A DNA stretch of 64,000 nt from Suillus spraguei (GCA_016800925.1 JABCPU010000089.1:1-64000); one strand, 5' to 3'. Numbered from the stretch's first letter, positions 36,259-49,009 are shown. The notes: generated from the letters alone by a model not told the origin. Numbers and translations are program-made.

Positions 36259-38001
36259 ATGGCACAGGCCGTCTCATCCAGTCGTCGGTCAAGCTTTGAC
36301 TCTCTGGCAGGCTTACCGATAATATCACCAACGTCTCCGTATTCACAAATTGATAGTATATCCGTCCTTGATTCATCTTCAGCGCTTGTCCTCCTTCCCA
36401 GCCAAGATGACGAGGACCCTTCTGACTTCAGCAGCGATGAAGAACATGACGAAAATGACCCTCAGCTAGAGATTGTAAAGCTTGCCATACCTCCTCTTCC
36501 GGCTGTCACAGTCTTCCTGTACCTTCTGGCGCCATACCTCAGGCTTGGTGCCATTCTCGTGCCAAATTGTATCACCTCGCTGAAATTTGGTCTTGTAAAT
36601 CTATTTGTTGCTGCAGCGTTATCTATTTTCTCTCGCAACCTATGGTTTCTTCTGGCAAGGTACCTACGGAAGAATACTTCGGAGGACATTTTCTTCGAGG
36701 TGATTGCGAAAGGTATTAGTAGGGCCAAGCGCAGGCGACGTGAAAGGATTCGACAACTACTTCTTTGCGTCACAGGGTTGTTAAGAATCTTGATCACATC
36801 CATGTATTTGCGCGGTCAGTCGTACTTCAGCTACTTTGCCGTCTTTCGTGTCTAACTTTGGCATCAAATAAAAGCATCTGTGGACTCTATTTATCCACTT
36901 TTACTCGAGGCTCTTCCTGTGCAAACCCGACTTATCGTCACTTTGGCATTGGGCCTATTCATATTTGTTGCATCTTTTCCCAAATCTCTAGCGGCGAAGC
37001 AAGTAATCTGCACAATATGGCTATCAATAATCTTATACATCACGTGGTTAGCTGCTGCGCTGTATAACCGCATGACTGGCACCGTGGTGCCAAGCCCCAT
37101 TATGGTACAACATGGCGTGCTCTGGAATGGCACCAGTAAGTATATGGTGATACTTGTTCGTGACCGAGTATTAATTATATGTTGTAGCGTCTATTGCGTT
37201 TTTGTTCGCGACTTCGCTAACAGTTCCCCTATCCGCTTCTCTGATGGGGCGACCTTCTACTTCATCGAACAAGACGGGCAGATGGACATATTTCCAGATA
37301 CTGTGTATCTCATCGACAGTTATAGCGACCCTCCTTGTACTGCCATCAATTTTGATGGCCTCCTCGCCCAATGTTCCAGTATGATTTTCCGTCCTTTGAT
37401 TACTATTGCTAACGTCAAGATAAGGAAACACTCAGCGATACACGTAATATTATAGTCCACGTCCTCGGGGCATCTTCACTCTTGTTATCCATCCCTCCCG
37501 TGTTAGTTTCTGTACCTCCTCTACCGGTTCCGCTAGCCATACGGAGAGTTTTTAAAATGGATCTCAGCAAGGTCACTCTTGTGTTTGTTGTTGTATTGCT
37601 CAGTTTAGCCCCTCCATCAATGGCAGCATTCCTTAATGACCTGACGATATTATCGGCCCTTTGTGGAAGCTATTTCCTTCCAGGTACGTGCGCTCGGCGG
37701 ATTCCCTCAGCGCGATCATTCTTACATATCTTCTACAGCATGGACACACATCATAATCCATTATTTCCGACGGCCTATATCTATTGTGATTCCCCCCTCG
37801 GTCCCGAGCACACCACAAGCCATACATTCACCTTCTCCGCCGCACAGTTCAGACACCCTTCTCCAGCGCAAAGAGAGGCTTCTCCAGCGAAGGCGTCTTG
37901 GAAGACGAGTGTTATGGGATGTTGGTGTTTGGTTGTTACTGATGCCCGTCAGTGTATTTGGAATGGTTTGGGCGGTTGGCCGACTGGTTGGAAAATGGTA
38001 G
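36259..38001 (+). CDS. Polytopic membrane protein
   Basis: ATG 36259 starts a Ser-rich, acidic cytoplasmic N-terminus of about 75 residues (QDDEDPSDFSSDEEHDENDP). Multiple hydrophobic spans spread over five or more exons follow, for example LPAVTVFLYLLAPYLRLGA, LVNLFVAAALSIF, LIVTLALGLFIFVASF, IWLSIILYITWLAAALY, SIAFLFATSLTVPLSASLMG, FVVVLLSLAPPS and VWLLLMPVSVFGMVWAVG. A very basic loop, RAKRRRRERIRQ, separates early spans. It ends GKW-stop at 38001. About ten spans suggest a transporter; the family is not certain (an amino-acid-permease-like fold is one possibility). Confidence 0.65.
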
Positions 38002-38583
38002 CTTTCGTGGCAGCGTAAGGCCTCGCAGAATAGGCTTTGTATATTTCCAGAATTGAGCATTATTCCAAACAACTTTGATCGGCTCTCCGACGATATGTAT
38101 ATTGTGATTACAATAACAATATCCGCATCGTCTCCACAAATAGTCTGACACTATCTCTTTGCGTTCTCACTCTCAACAACGCTGTGTACAATTGATTGTC
38201 GGCGAACGGGTTCGTAACCAGCCTGGTTTATAGAACTACGGACAAGTCGAGTGGCAAACCCAGCTAGCACGACGCGTCAATCCCATTTCAAATACTCGAA
38301 TGGAGCTACTGTCGGGCCTGACTCAATCAATTGTTCTCCGCACCTGACCCTGAACAACTGATGGTTATTTAGAATACGCCGCGCGAACTCGTGTTCACCC
38401 GTAAGTTCCGTTGTATTTGTGTAGGATCAAAAATCCAGCGGCCGGCCGCACAATCAGACCAGCATCTACTATTACATATATCCCAAATAATTGACATCAG
38501 GGCAATGGAGATCAGGCCTTCACTAACCCACCTTTTCCGAAGTCGAAGCAAGTTAAAAATGGTATCTTCAAAGATCATGCGTT

Positions 38584-38832
38584 GTCAACATAATGTGGGG
38601 TTCATTCAATCCTTAATCTCCGCAGGGAGTTTTTCACTTTGTCCTTGGCAGGCATGAAGACGGCGATCCCTGACCTGAGTGTTATCAAGCAAAATCAGCG
38701 GTGACCTCCAGTGGTCTTACAGTTTTTTATAATACTTTCTCTGCATCGAAAATTAATTAACGTATCAGATGAATGCACCACATACATAACATCCCGGTGA
38801 CTGGACCAAGCACAATGCAGTATCATAACTAG
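38584..38832 (-). pseudogene. 3'-end fragment of an aquaglyceroporin gene
   Basis: Aligns over its whole length with the 3' end of the aquaporin gene at 41948-42205, including CTTTGTCCTTGGCAGGCATG and ATCCCGGT(G/A)ACTGGACCAAGCACAATGCA. On the minus strand it encodes a degenerate IVLGPVTGML then loses frame. Nothing upstream of the last exons is present. It abuts the 3' end of the secreted Cys-rich gene. Confidence 0.85.
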
Positions 38833-38834
38833 TA

Positions 38835-39619
38835 CTATAATTGATATGGAAACTGGCCATCGCTCAAGTATGTCCCAATCGGGCAGCGCGGAGGAGGGGA
38901 AGCTGGGGCACACTGACCATCGTTCAAGTATGTCGCAGCCGGAAAGCTGACAGTTTGAACCGGAACTGAGATGCACGTTCCATCTTGCAAAGATGTGCCA
39001 AGGGGGCAGCTCGGAGGGGGAGGAGTGTACGGGGGGATACACCTCCCATTGTGCATGTGTAACCCAACCATGCAACACCCTCCGCGTGTAGGACCGTCTC
39101 CGCTATCAAATGTCCATACCTGATCCTTGGCGCAGCACTGTTGCAAAATATCGGCAAGCGTGATCAACCGGAATACATATCAAATGCATACCTTGGCTAG
39201 ATTTGCAGGCCTGTCAATCCATGTGAGACCACTCGCGTCTTGACAACATTCCTTGTTTTTGGTGTCCTACTTGGCTGCTCTCAGTGTTGGTCTCCGAAAA
39301 TATATGTACAAACTTACTGCGTCAATATACTCGATACCACGGCAGATTTCAAGTTCTTGAACAGATACACGACGGCATGTCATTTGACCTCCATCATCGT
39401 AAACTACTCTCCAACCATCGATGGGCAAGCCTGATATGACACATCAATTGGGCATGATTGTGAAGGTAAAGTTAACCATAGAATAGTCCTACCTGATTGC
39501 CTAGCTTGTTCCTCGCAGGAAGGAGAATGAGTCGGAACCTGCAAGGCTGTCTCAGCGTGCTGAGAGAGCACAACGAAGGCTTGTGAGAGAGTTAGAGTGG
39601 TAATGAGCAAGAGTCGCAT
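38835..39619 (-). CDS. Secreted cysteine-rich protein with CPxGTxLxDGxC-type repeats
   Basis: ATG 39619 begins a signal peptide (MRLLLITTLTLSQAFVVLS). Exons are separated by short introns (for example 39430-39493). The body contains GWRVVYDDGGQMTCRRVS, ECCQDASGLTWIDRPANLAK and CCMVGLHMHNGRCIPP. Proline-spaced repeats follow: CPLGTSLQDGTC and CPIGTYLSDGQ, with a related ATYLNDGQCAP between them. The stop is TAG at 38835. This looks like a small extracellular or cell-wall protein; no enzyme motif is seen. The last repeat lacks its final Cys, so the C-terminus may have been altered by the neighbouring aquaporin fragment. Confidence 0.65.
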
Positions 39620-40412
39620 CGTTGTAAGTGGGTTGTACTGATGATTGGAAGAGTTGCAATTTGCACGATGGGCATTTATGATTTTACTGGTGCCCCACCC
39701 CTGTAGAGAGGATCACCTTACAGTCGTCCAAGTGGAGGATGTTCGGTGCCCAACTTGAATGGTCAGGCCTACTAGGCTCCGATACTTAGAAAGCAATTTT
39801 GACATTTCACAATTCCCTCGGGAATGATCAATCACTGAATGGAATGCCATGAGGCCTAGTTGTCGATTATCCGCGCTCGATTTTAACGCTTGCTGAGGTT
39901 ATGCTCCCTCTGCTTCGGATGAGAGGTTGGCAAGTGGCTTTGACAACGTTTTGAACGTTTTGAGGAAGGTTTTGGCCAGATGAGTCCGAGTCAACGTTAC
40001 CATGACGGTACTTAGTAGTAGTCAATGGTCATAACGCCGGCTTGCCTGCACATCACATGTTGGCCAAAACCTGATGCGACCCCTGACCTTTTACTTGAGC
40101 GTAGGTGCAACTGTGGCCAGGCTGTGGCAATGAAAGTATAGTGAAGGACAGGTTGTTAACTTCGGATTCGCTGACCAGACTCCAGAGCGCTTGTTCGATC
40201 CATCTCGGTGTTACCTAAAACATGCACTGCAGGCGCTATATCTCCGCGTTTATTTGCACGTTTCCCCCGATTGAGCGTGACAGGCTTCCACATTCAATTT
40301 CAGTGCGCATTGTCTCTATCCCACCAACACTTCAGTCAGACTCGAAAACCAAAATCTTGACTAGCTTGGTACCACGACCTGACTTTGACGAGACACCATA
40401 CATGGGCCGAAG
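39620..40412. other. Intergenic, no gene seen
   Basis: Only short frames and no recognised motif. Confidence 0.45.
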
Positions 40413-40640
40413 TCATCGTAAAACTATTACGCTACGAGGATAAGGCTCGAACACCAGTTTCTGTGCCAGAAGTCGGCAGGCCTCGGAAATAAAGTGTTCA
40501 GCGTGTGCTGCCCCCTGATGGAGAATCTCGAACATGTGTTCCTTGCACTCCTCGCTGACAGGGCCGAAGGACAGTTCCTTGAAGGCACTGCTATACAGTC
40601 GTGGGTTCCTACCATCGAGAAGAAAACGGCCCAATTCCAC
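40413..40640 (-). CDS. Short unknown ORF, possibly one exon
   Basis: The 75-codon frame contains SSAFKELSFGPVSEECKEHM and HAEHFISEACRLLAQKL, which reads like a helical protein exon. An AG acceptor lies directly before it near 40643. No partner exon or domain is recognised; it may be a remnant. Confidence 0.25.
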   Translation of the reverse strand: MELGRFLLDGRNPRLYSSAFKELSFGPVSEECKEHMFEILHQGAAHAEHFISEACRLLAQKLVFEPYPRSVIVLR

Positions 40641-41965
40641 CTAGCATGCCGCGGACTCCCCTGAGATTTACCAGTGTTAATTACTGTGAATTTGGGTGCT
40701 CAAAGGTTCCAATCAGAAGGATCGGGTAGAGACTGGGACGAGCTTTTGACTGCAATTCTCTTGGTGGGCGCAGAAGCAGGCTGCGAAGCTTGTTTAGCGC
40801 TGGGCTCTGAAAATAGTTCACATGGAAAAAGTAAACGTAAGTCAATGCCACCGGATCCAGCAAACAGAGTTTTTCTCCACGCCCCTATCTCGACCGTCGA
40901 ATTCTGCAGTCCCCGCCGTCATCAAATTCATCCTCTAAATCTGACTTTGAGGGTGACGCCTGAGAGTGTCTGGTTTTGGTGGAAGAGGTTCCCGACCAGC
41001 AACAGGCAGATCCTCGCCAGACCCCTTGCCAAGGACTGTGGTTTCCATATCATGCCGGTGACCACTTGACCAATGGTTTGTATGGCATTTGCTGTTTTCG
41101 TTGTAAGTTGATAATTCGTGTGAAAAATTAAGTGAACCACAGGATCGAAGCGGTGTCACTGCCGAATTCTGATGTAGTCTCGAAGTCTGTCAACTTCTTC
41201 ATCCGAAGGTTCGTCGAGCACGGGTAGTAATTGTTGACGTGGTGAGTCTGGAAATTACGATTACATAAGTACACAGCCCCTGAAATTCACATCCATTAGT
41301 AACTTTGGGATGAATTCGCATCACCACTTTCGCAGTACAAGTGAGTGCTACTACTCAACTTCAATATAAACCAGCCACGTTTAAAATCACCTTATTTCCC
41401 ATCAGCTCTCAGTGCGCATGGCTGATCTCGGTGGGTAGTGGCAGTTTCCGCGGGTTGTTGTTGTTGGAGTGCACGAGGAAAAGTGGAACGTACATGACAT
41501 TTGATAGCAATGTTAATCAATCGAAACAGATGGAAAGCGGAGATGTGCCGAAAACATACGGAAAACAGCTGCTTGGTGACATTGGTACACGATGCAGAAA
41601 TGGAAAAACCTTGTGAGCTCGTCAGGTTATATGACCCAGCACGCATCCAACAAACTGTTGAATATGAATATGTATATAAGAAGCATAAAAACTTGAATAG
41701 TATCGACATGCCTTCCAAAGGTAAGCTCAAGAAACAACTTTCCCGGGATATCCCATCGCCGAAGCCTTATTCGCTGTACTCAGCTGATGAGAATCAACCT
41801 CGAACGACACTCTGTCAAAACTCGAGATAAATTTCAAAGTAACGCCATGCTGAGTCAAAGATCAGTTGCGAACGGAAAGCGATATTGCCATTTAACATTG
41901 TGCCAACCCTTACAAGCATCTACTGCCTTAGCGGGAGTCACGTGCTGTCATAATGTAGGATCTAT
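40641..41965. other. Intergenic, no supported gene
   Basis: Several short frames without conserved motifs, and some A/T-rich sequence. This is presumably the downstream region of the first aquaporin gene. Confidence 0.4.
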
Positions 41966-43387
41966 TCAAGCCTCATTCTCTGCAGAAAGCTCTCCACTTT
42001 GTCCTTGGCAGGCATGGGGACAGCGATCTGTGATCTGGGTGTTACTAGTATAAAGAAAAATCAGCGGTAACCTATGTCCCTCCAACCTGACATGCTCTTA
42101 CGGTTTATTTATAATGCTTTCTTTGCCTTGGAAAATCAACGTATCATAGATAAATGCCCCACACAACATCCCGGTAACTGGACCAAGCACAATGCACCAT
42201 AACCAATACTGATTGCGATACGTGAACACTGATGATACATTCAATTCATCGTCCAATCTACATCAGCGATGAGTTCGACTTACCTGCAGTTCCATAGCCT
42301 ACGGCTGCCGTAAAGAGCCTCGGCCCCAAATCTCGAGCAGGATTGAGGGAATAGCTCGTGTTCATACCGAGAGAGGTCCCAAGGCCGAGCACCACAATGA
42401 ATAGGGCAAGAGGGACGAGACCCTGTGGGGGCGGTCCATTCTTCTTGTCAGTGATGCAGAGCACAGCAATAATCAATATCGCAGAGCCTAAAAACTACCT
42501 CAGAATAGAATCAGTGTTCCTCAAGGAAAGATGCAAGGGGCCATCCTAACCTCGGAAAAGAAGCATGAGACAGGGGTCAAGAAGCTCGCCTGCCAAGTTA
42601 TCAGTAAATGGCGGTGTAAATAAGTGAAGTTCGCACGGCATATGTAGCAAGAAGATCTCCCGAACCGTTGATGGTCCGGATGTCAGGCCCGCCTTCTACT
42701 ATATCTATGGCATGGAAGTTGTTGGCATAGACAACACCGCCGCCACAAAATGCGCCCAATAACTGAGCGAAGATGTAGAATGGCACCTTTTCCCAAGGGA
42801 ATCCCCGGAAAACCGCCAGGGTAAACGTTATCTGCAGAATTGAATTGCTATTCAGAAAAGAATGCATTAAGAGCAGAAGTCTAATTACCGCGGGGTTCAA
42901 GTGTCCTCCAGATATACCTCCTGCGATCCATACCCCGAGAGCCACGCCTAACCTATTGTCAGAGAATTGAGGGACGAGCATATCAACCCACCTGCAGCCC
43001 AGCCGAAGTTGAGCGAAAGGAAATCCTATATTGAACTTTACCATAAGCTTGAATGGTAGATATTAGCACCACTTACCCCTCTTGGGACCACTTCAACATT
43101 CGGGTTAATGGACAGAAACACTTGACAATTGACACCAGTACCGAGGGTCACGAAAATCATCGTGCCTAGAAACTCAGCCGCTGGTTCACGGATGACATAC
43201 CTGGATAGTGTAATGAGGAAGCTCATAAATAACCGAGATATACTATTTACCTGAATCTCGACCACCTGTTAGGAAATGTCGTGCGTTGATCGCAGTCAGC
43301 AAGGCTGGCCGAGGGAGCACATCTTTGCTCGTAAGAGCTGACATTATCCATGCGTACTTCTTCTGACTTCTCAATGATTGCAGACAT
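41966..43387 (-). CDS. Aquaglyceroporin 1
   Basis: ATG 43387 (MSAIIEKSEEV). Exons carry YVIREPAAEFLGTMIFVTLG, VALGVWIAGGISGGHLNPA (first NPA box), FRGFPWEKVPFYIFAQLLGAFCGGG, LVPLALFIVVLGLGTSLGMN, LNPARDLGPRLFTAAVGYG (second NPA box, with the Asp typical of glycerol facilitators) and YWLWCIVLGPVTGMLCGAFI. After SIINKP the sequence CC|GTAAGA can be a splice donor. The next exon would add about 25 residues to TGA at 41966-41968; unspliced, translation stops at 42098. A conserved donor at the same place in the other copies favours splicing. Six membrane spans; transports water and/or glycerol across the plasma membrane. More diverged from the other three copies than they are from each other. Confidence 0.88.
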
Positions 43388-44448
43388 GATTCGCAGGGGA
43401 TACAAGTCAGGGAGGTAACAGGGAGAGGAGAGACACCTGAACGACACCTGAATGATCATATTTATACGTCAAATTGGTTTGGTTACATACATAACCTCAG
43501 TGGTCGGAGACGGTGAAGAGCACAAGATCATAGTAAATATCACACGACCGGTTGGTGGAACAAGTTGTCCCGTAACTATCCCTATACAGTCACTCGTTCT
43601 CTGCTATATAGGAACAAGCACTGCAGTGAAGCTGGCTGACTTGGGCAATCATTAGTCAGTCTTGATGATGAACCACATGCGAGATCTCATGATTTCAGCT
43701 CAGAGAAGAAACCTACACCGTAAATCATCCTCGTAATTAGTAACGGTCCAGTCGGTTGAAAGTTGAGGCAAGATATCAGCATGTGATCATCATCAGTGGC
43801 AGAATCCTTCTAGAGAGTACGTAGCGCGTGACCCAGACGGACAAGTCGAGTTCTGCCACGTCGGAACATCTCAACAAGCCACATTTCAGACTTCTTGACG
43901 TGCCAGTCGCACTGTTAACAGTCGACATAAATCACTCATTTACAGACTCAAAGAATAAGAACTTGCCTTCTTCAGAGGATTGAACAGACTCGGCAGCACA
44001 CCAAACACAAACCTTAGCGTCGGATCTTTTGGTTTTCTTCAGGATGTGTTTTTGAAATGAAAAGTTGCATGCCAACCAGGAGAAAATTTTACCTGAGATT
44101 ACCCGACTGTATTATTGAAGCTTGAAGACAAGGCTTGCAGCCCTGGTTCACTTTCCGTGAGTTTCGGCTAAGTCCGAGATTTCGAGAAATTATCTTCAAA
44201 CGAAACTACTATACATACACAGCATCATGGGGTTTGAATGCACGATAAGTTTTGGATCGGATGGAGTACTAGATATCTAGATGTCCATGGGAGTCCGCGC
44301 ATTTTTGGCGCAACGTCTATTACTCCACAACGCATAGACATGAAGACTTAATTATTTGACGGTCCGACCCACAGTCTCTTCCATCTGGAGTGGGTCTCTT
44401 GGCAGTGTGCTCGCTTTAGAGTGGAGATGCTGAGTGGGAGTGTGCCGT
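43388..44448. other. Intergenic, no gene seen
   Basis: 5' flank of aquaglyceroporin 1 and unassigned sequence. No supported coding region. Confidence 0.45.
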
Positions 44449-44690
44449 GTTTGAGATATCAGGGTAGGTTCTCGTTCGTTATTGTTCGTTCTACTCATGG
44501 CTGCCAATTTTGCCTCCCTGTCAGCCGCCTCATTTCCATGAATTCCTTCATGTCCTGGAGACCATCATGACGTGACGTCGAAGTCCGGGTATCGTCTGGC
44601 TAGCGATTTCATTTTCCGTGTTCTTGTCTTTTGGCTCGCTTGCCCGATGTTGGCTGCTTGTCGCAGTCTCTCGCTGTCCAACAACGAGGA
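44449..44690 (-). pseudogene. RNase H domain remnant of a retrotransposon
   Basis: The minus strand encodes RRYPDFDVTS, a TGA at 44565-44567, then WSPGHEGIHGNEAADREAKLAA. The W-(S/T)-P-G-H-x-G-I-x-G-N-E-x-A-D block is the C-terminal part of the RNase H domain of reverse-transcriptase elements. The TGA stands where Arg is normal in this block. No RT or endonuclease is left. Confidence 0.75.
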
Positions 44691-45323
44691 AGTGCGTAAT
44701 TTCAATGGTGGTGGTGCTTTGGCGACGGCTCATTCTCATACGGTGTGTAACTTATCTGTTGAAATGTTCACTGTTTCTTTTGACCTTGACAACGCCAGAA
44801 TGAGTTTCTCTGCAACGGCCCAACCCAACCAAGTCACGTTTCGCCCTCACACGGTTATCTTCCCGGGTGAATAGCTTTTTTCATTGCCTCGTCAGAAGGT
44901 GCGTGTTTCCATATCACACATGTGTTATGTTGGCACGCACTTGCTGTCTTCTAGAAAGTTGAAATGGGAGCCGTGCATCGTGGTGGTAAGAGGCAGGGAA
45001 CGAGAGGAGCAACGACTGAAAGCGTCCGGGAGCGGGGGCAGATCCATAGGAGAGGATATAGTCATATGATAGCTTCGTATTCGTATTCAGATGCTAATCC
45101 GATACAATTATGATGGTATTCAGACTGAAATCAGACATGTGGACACTACAAACCAGATAAAATTCAGTTGTCGGAATAGCACTAGAATTACACATCCAGA
45201 CTCTGGAAGAACCAGTGATCCTACATCGGATTAGAACCAGAAACGGGTACTTCCACTACTCTGTCACCTCGTCCACCTCTGATTACATACTGGTTGTGTC
45301 GTCTTTTCGCACCCTGTCCAGAC

Positions 45324-45934
45324 CTAATCAAATTCTCGTTTCCGCAGTGAATGGTACTCGAAACAATCTGTATGAAGCGGCAGAAATGTACAATCAATGC
45401 TATTGAAGTGATTATGTGACCGTTTATTGTATCCCGAAACCCGAGTTAAAGAATTAGTAGAGTAACTAAGGTGAAAAATGAGGTGCACTTGAATGAGCTC
45501 GCGCAGGTATATGATAATTGTGCACAGAATGATATGATACTGTGTATTATTGGGTGCATGATGTAAATTATGCTGGGGAGAGAATGGGTGATGTGGCCCA
45601 TGTGGGTGTCCAAGAGGAAGTAAAGTATGTGCAACGCCAGAATAGACAGTCGAGAGGCAATCAGACATTGATAGCGCAGGAACATAATGGGGAGTAGTGG
45701 ATGAGGATGAGCCCGTTGAATATTGCAAGTTATCGAGTCGACGACGGATCGCGGGACGCTCAACTCTAGAAGTGACTCGGCTGGCCCGAGCGCAGCGTTT
45801 TCATCAACGAGGGAGACAGCCATAAAAAACATCATAGTACGCCACTGTTCTCCTGATGCTTTGGTGTATTGCTGATCTTCCCAAAGCTCTGCACACGCCT
45901 TATGGACTTTTTCTTGTTGGGTTCTGTTCGGCAT
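45324..45934 (-). CDS. Hypothetical protein, frame shifted by one base
   Basis: ATG 45934 opens MPNRTQQEKVHKACAELWED and EQWRTMMFFMAVSLVDE. After Asp-Glu the coding quality moves to another frame: RASRVTSRVERPAIRRRLDN, SSSSTTPHYVPALSMSD, then a His/Pro-rich segment and a hydrophobic IILCTIIIYL. The switch falls in an A4 run (45798-45801), where A5 would join both halves. A sequencing deletion is likely. No domain recognised. Confidence 0.5.
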
Positions 45935-47553
45935 TGCGGAGTTTTGATAGTCTCAATGTAACGCGCTTTGGATAGAATGAATGTCACGTCTATATTTCTT
46001 TTATTGCAGATGATGATCCTGACAAGCATGTAGCCCCGGAAAAAATTGTTTTAGTATTCTCTCATCATGTATAATCATGACGAGAAATTGCTCTAGCGAG
46101 TTGCTGTGTTGGATGTCAGAAGTTAGTCACGGTGAGTAATAGAAATATTCGCACTCGTAGTATAACCTCGATGGGTATAAAAGACTCTGGGTCCGTGTTC
46201 GAAACCGAGTTTAAAACATGTCTAAGACAACTCAGATATGGTATAGTCAGGGCAGGTGTTCGTAATCCATATTATACTGCTTTTCACACTAATCGCGTTG
46301 CTCCTTTAGCAGCGTCGTAAGCTCACCGTAAGCATCAAACAAGCGAAAATTATGTCTTTTTGCTGATGTGGTTTCTCGTTATCATTAATCGCTTTTCGCT
46401 CGACAATTAACGCCGTGTCATGCCTGGAGCGAAAATTTCATGGCGAATAGTGATGACTTTCAAACATTGAATGCGCTAAACCGTTACTGGCTGCCAGGGT
46501 TCATGTTGAGTGGTTCGGGCTACGTTGAGGTGTCGCGGACTACGAATCCATGAATCTAAGAAGGGGGGCCCGGGGAAGTCGTAGTGCCTCCGTCTAGACT
46601 ATTCGGATTAATGTGAAAACGTCGTTCGGTTACCTCATCGGGATGTCGACACAAGAAGGTTTGAACTTTGAAAGTGTATGAAGACGTTTACAAGTTACTC
46701 CTACTACGGCAAGTCGCTAGTCACTAGTCATCCACCATCCACTAAGACTATAAGCGGAAAACCCGTATATGATTTGTACGCTCGAGAGTAACTTATTTAT
46801 TTATATGTAGACAGATCTATTTCACAGGGTTCGGCTCGAAACAACGCTTCAGTCATATTAATAGCTAAAGTTCGACGTTGAACATCAAGTTGAGTCGTAA
46901 GCCAGCCACGTCGTTCTAAGTTCCATGTTGGACGATGCTGTGTGATGTCATCAAGCGATGGGAACGAGAAGACTGAGTGGTAATCGGTAACCAGTAATTT
47001 TGTACATAGTACTAGTACATATATGTACGACTCAATGGAACCGTGTGCTAGTTGCATACACAAATATCATAAGTCGGACCGCAAACTCGGCAAAAATTTA
47101 AAACACTCTGATTACATAAATGAGTAATGGCTGTCACAACAAATCAATCATTTTTCACAGCATATCCGAAGTGTGCTCTGACATGCTTTTGAGCAGTTTG
47201 TTTTTGGCATACCTCAGGTTTGCGTTCGTAAGCACACTTTTGGCTACATTAGTATGATCATGACCACTGCAGGTGTATCAATGCATTGCGCTCACATTTG
47301 CACTAGTTACATTTTTTATTTCGTTGCGGCTCAACTGCACCATGTCGTCTATATTATCTTAGAGATCAATGTTATCTTCAGAGTGCGCTACCAGTGAAGC
47401 CGTAAGCGTTTATAAGTGTCCGTAATGCGCGCAAGTTAAGCGTCCATTTCAGTATTTTTGCAGATGTCATGTAGTAACAGAGTAGTGTATGATACGAAGT
47501 CACCGAAATCTCAGTAAATACATGTCCGAATTACTAGCAACCTTACGAACGAT
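45935..47553. other. Intergenic, no gene seen
   Basis: A/T-rich sequence with short frames only; nothing supported. Confidence 0.45.
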
Positions 47554-47569
47554 TCAATCACCCGTGTCA

Positions 47570-48964
47570 TCAAACTGTTTCTGCAACTCCACGAGGTTTA
47601 TTCCGGGGAGCGCACGAGTGCAGGTGATGCCTTTCAGCCTCTTCACTCCTACATGCAAACGGAACTTATTAATATTTATGCCATACACAAACATCAAAAC
47701 GTACGGCTTGTTCGTGATACTGTCGGAACCCCTGTAAAGCACAGTATCGTAGAAGAATGCAGCCATAAGCATGCCAAGAATTGGACCAAGGATTGGGCAC
47801 CAGAGCCAATACTGGTTCCTGAAGTTGAAAACTCCGCTACCATACCCAACCATGGCAGTAAGGATACGGGGGCCGAGGTCACGAGCAGGGTTAAGGGCCG
47901 CTCCAGTGTCCATGCCAAGAGCCGAACTGATGCCAAGGATTACGAAAAATATTGCAAGAGGAACAACACCAGGAGGGGCAGGACCATTTCTTTTATCCGT
48001 GGCCATGAAAATTGCGGTAAGGAGCATGGCAGACCCTATAAACTATATGGGCGTAAGTATATATTCGATTAAAGACTGTTAGTTGTGGATGGGCTCACTT
48101 CAGCGAAGAAGGCGGAGACTGAAGGAAGGTAGTCGGCCTAGATACAATTGAGTCGGAGGAAATCATGAAAAAAGGTCTCAATTTACCGCGTAGGTCGCAA
48201 AAAGGTTACCAGTCACAGAAACTGTACGAATATTAGAACCCCCTTCGACGATGTCGATCGCACGGAAGTAAGTAGCGTAGGCTACACCTGCCCCACATAA
48301 GGCCCCCAGGAGTTGTGCAAGAATATAGATGGGAACTTTCTTCCAAGGGAACCCGCGGACAGTAGCAAATGCAATGGTGACCTTACTGGTAGTCAGCACA
48401 AATAATTACATGCAAAATATTAATGGGCACACACCGCAGGGTTCACATGACCGCCTGAGTAGTTCGCAGAGATCCATACACCGAGGGACAGTCCTGACAG
48501 CTCGTAAGGAAGATGTCGACATGCAAAGATAAATGTTCGCTCACCAATGGCCCAAGAGAGGTTGGACGTGACAGCATTCTTTGAAGAAGTATCAGTGAGC
48601 TTCAGTCCATCCACCACTTTCAATGCATCGAACTCACCCCCGCTGGACTCGCAGACACATTTTTATTGGCGGAAAGATTTGCCTGGCAATTACCACCACA
48701 ACCAAGCAAGCATAGAATGAAGGCACCCATGAACTCGGCTGCAGGTGCGGAGATGTGCTCCCTACAACATGACCTGTCAGCTACGGTCAATATTTTGAGG
48801 ACGTGTAGGTACTACCTGATATTTGACCATCGGTTGGGGTACGGAGAACACTGATCACAGTCAGCGAAGTCAACGACACCCAGGGCAGAGACATCGTTGG
48901 GTCGAGTTGCATAAGAGTTGTTTGATGTCTCGGAGTGACGAGGCTTTTCGATGATACCGGTCAT
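47570..48964 (-). CDS. Aquaglyceroporin 2
   Basis: ATG 48964 (MTGIIEKPRHS). Exons run: EHISAPAAEFMGAFILCLLGCG, LSLGVWISANYSGGHVNPA (first NPA), VTIAFATVRGFPWKKVPIYILA, ATYFRAIDIVEGG, then the long last exon. That exon carries LNPARDLGPRILTAMVGYG (second NPA plus Asp) and YWLWCPILGPILGMLMAAFF. After SITNKP a 56-nt GTACGT...TAG intron is likely; the spliced end is TGA at 47570, the unspliced one 47554. Near-identical to the copies at 55 and 62 kb, with shared introns and upstream DNA. Confidence 0.9.
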
Positions 48965-49009
48965 CGTGTGCTGAGAAAAAAGAAAGGACGGAAGGAAGTG
49001 CAAAACTCC

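Noticed and set aside
44572..44874. Plus-strand 100-codon ORF over the RNase H relic
   Set aside because: The minus strand carries a clear RNase H block; the plus-strand frame has no motif and is a shadow.
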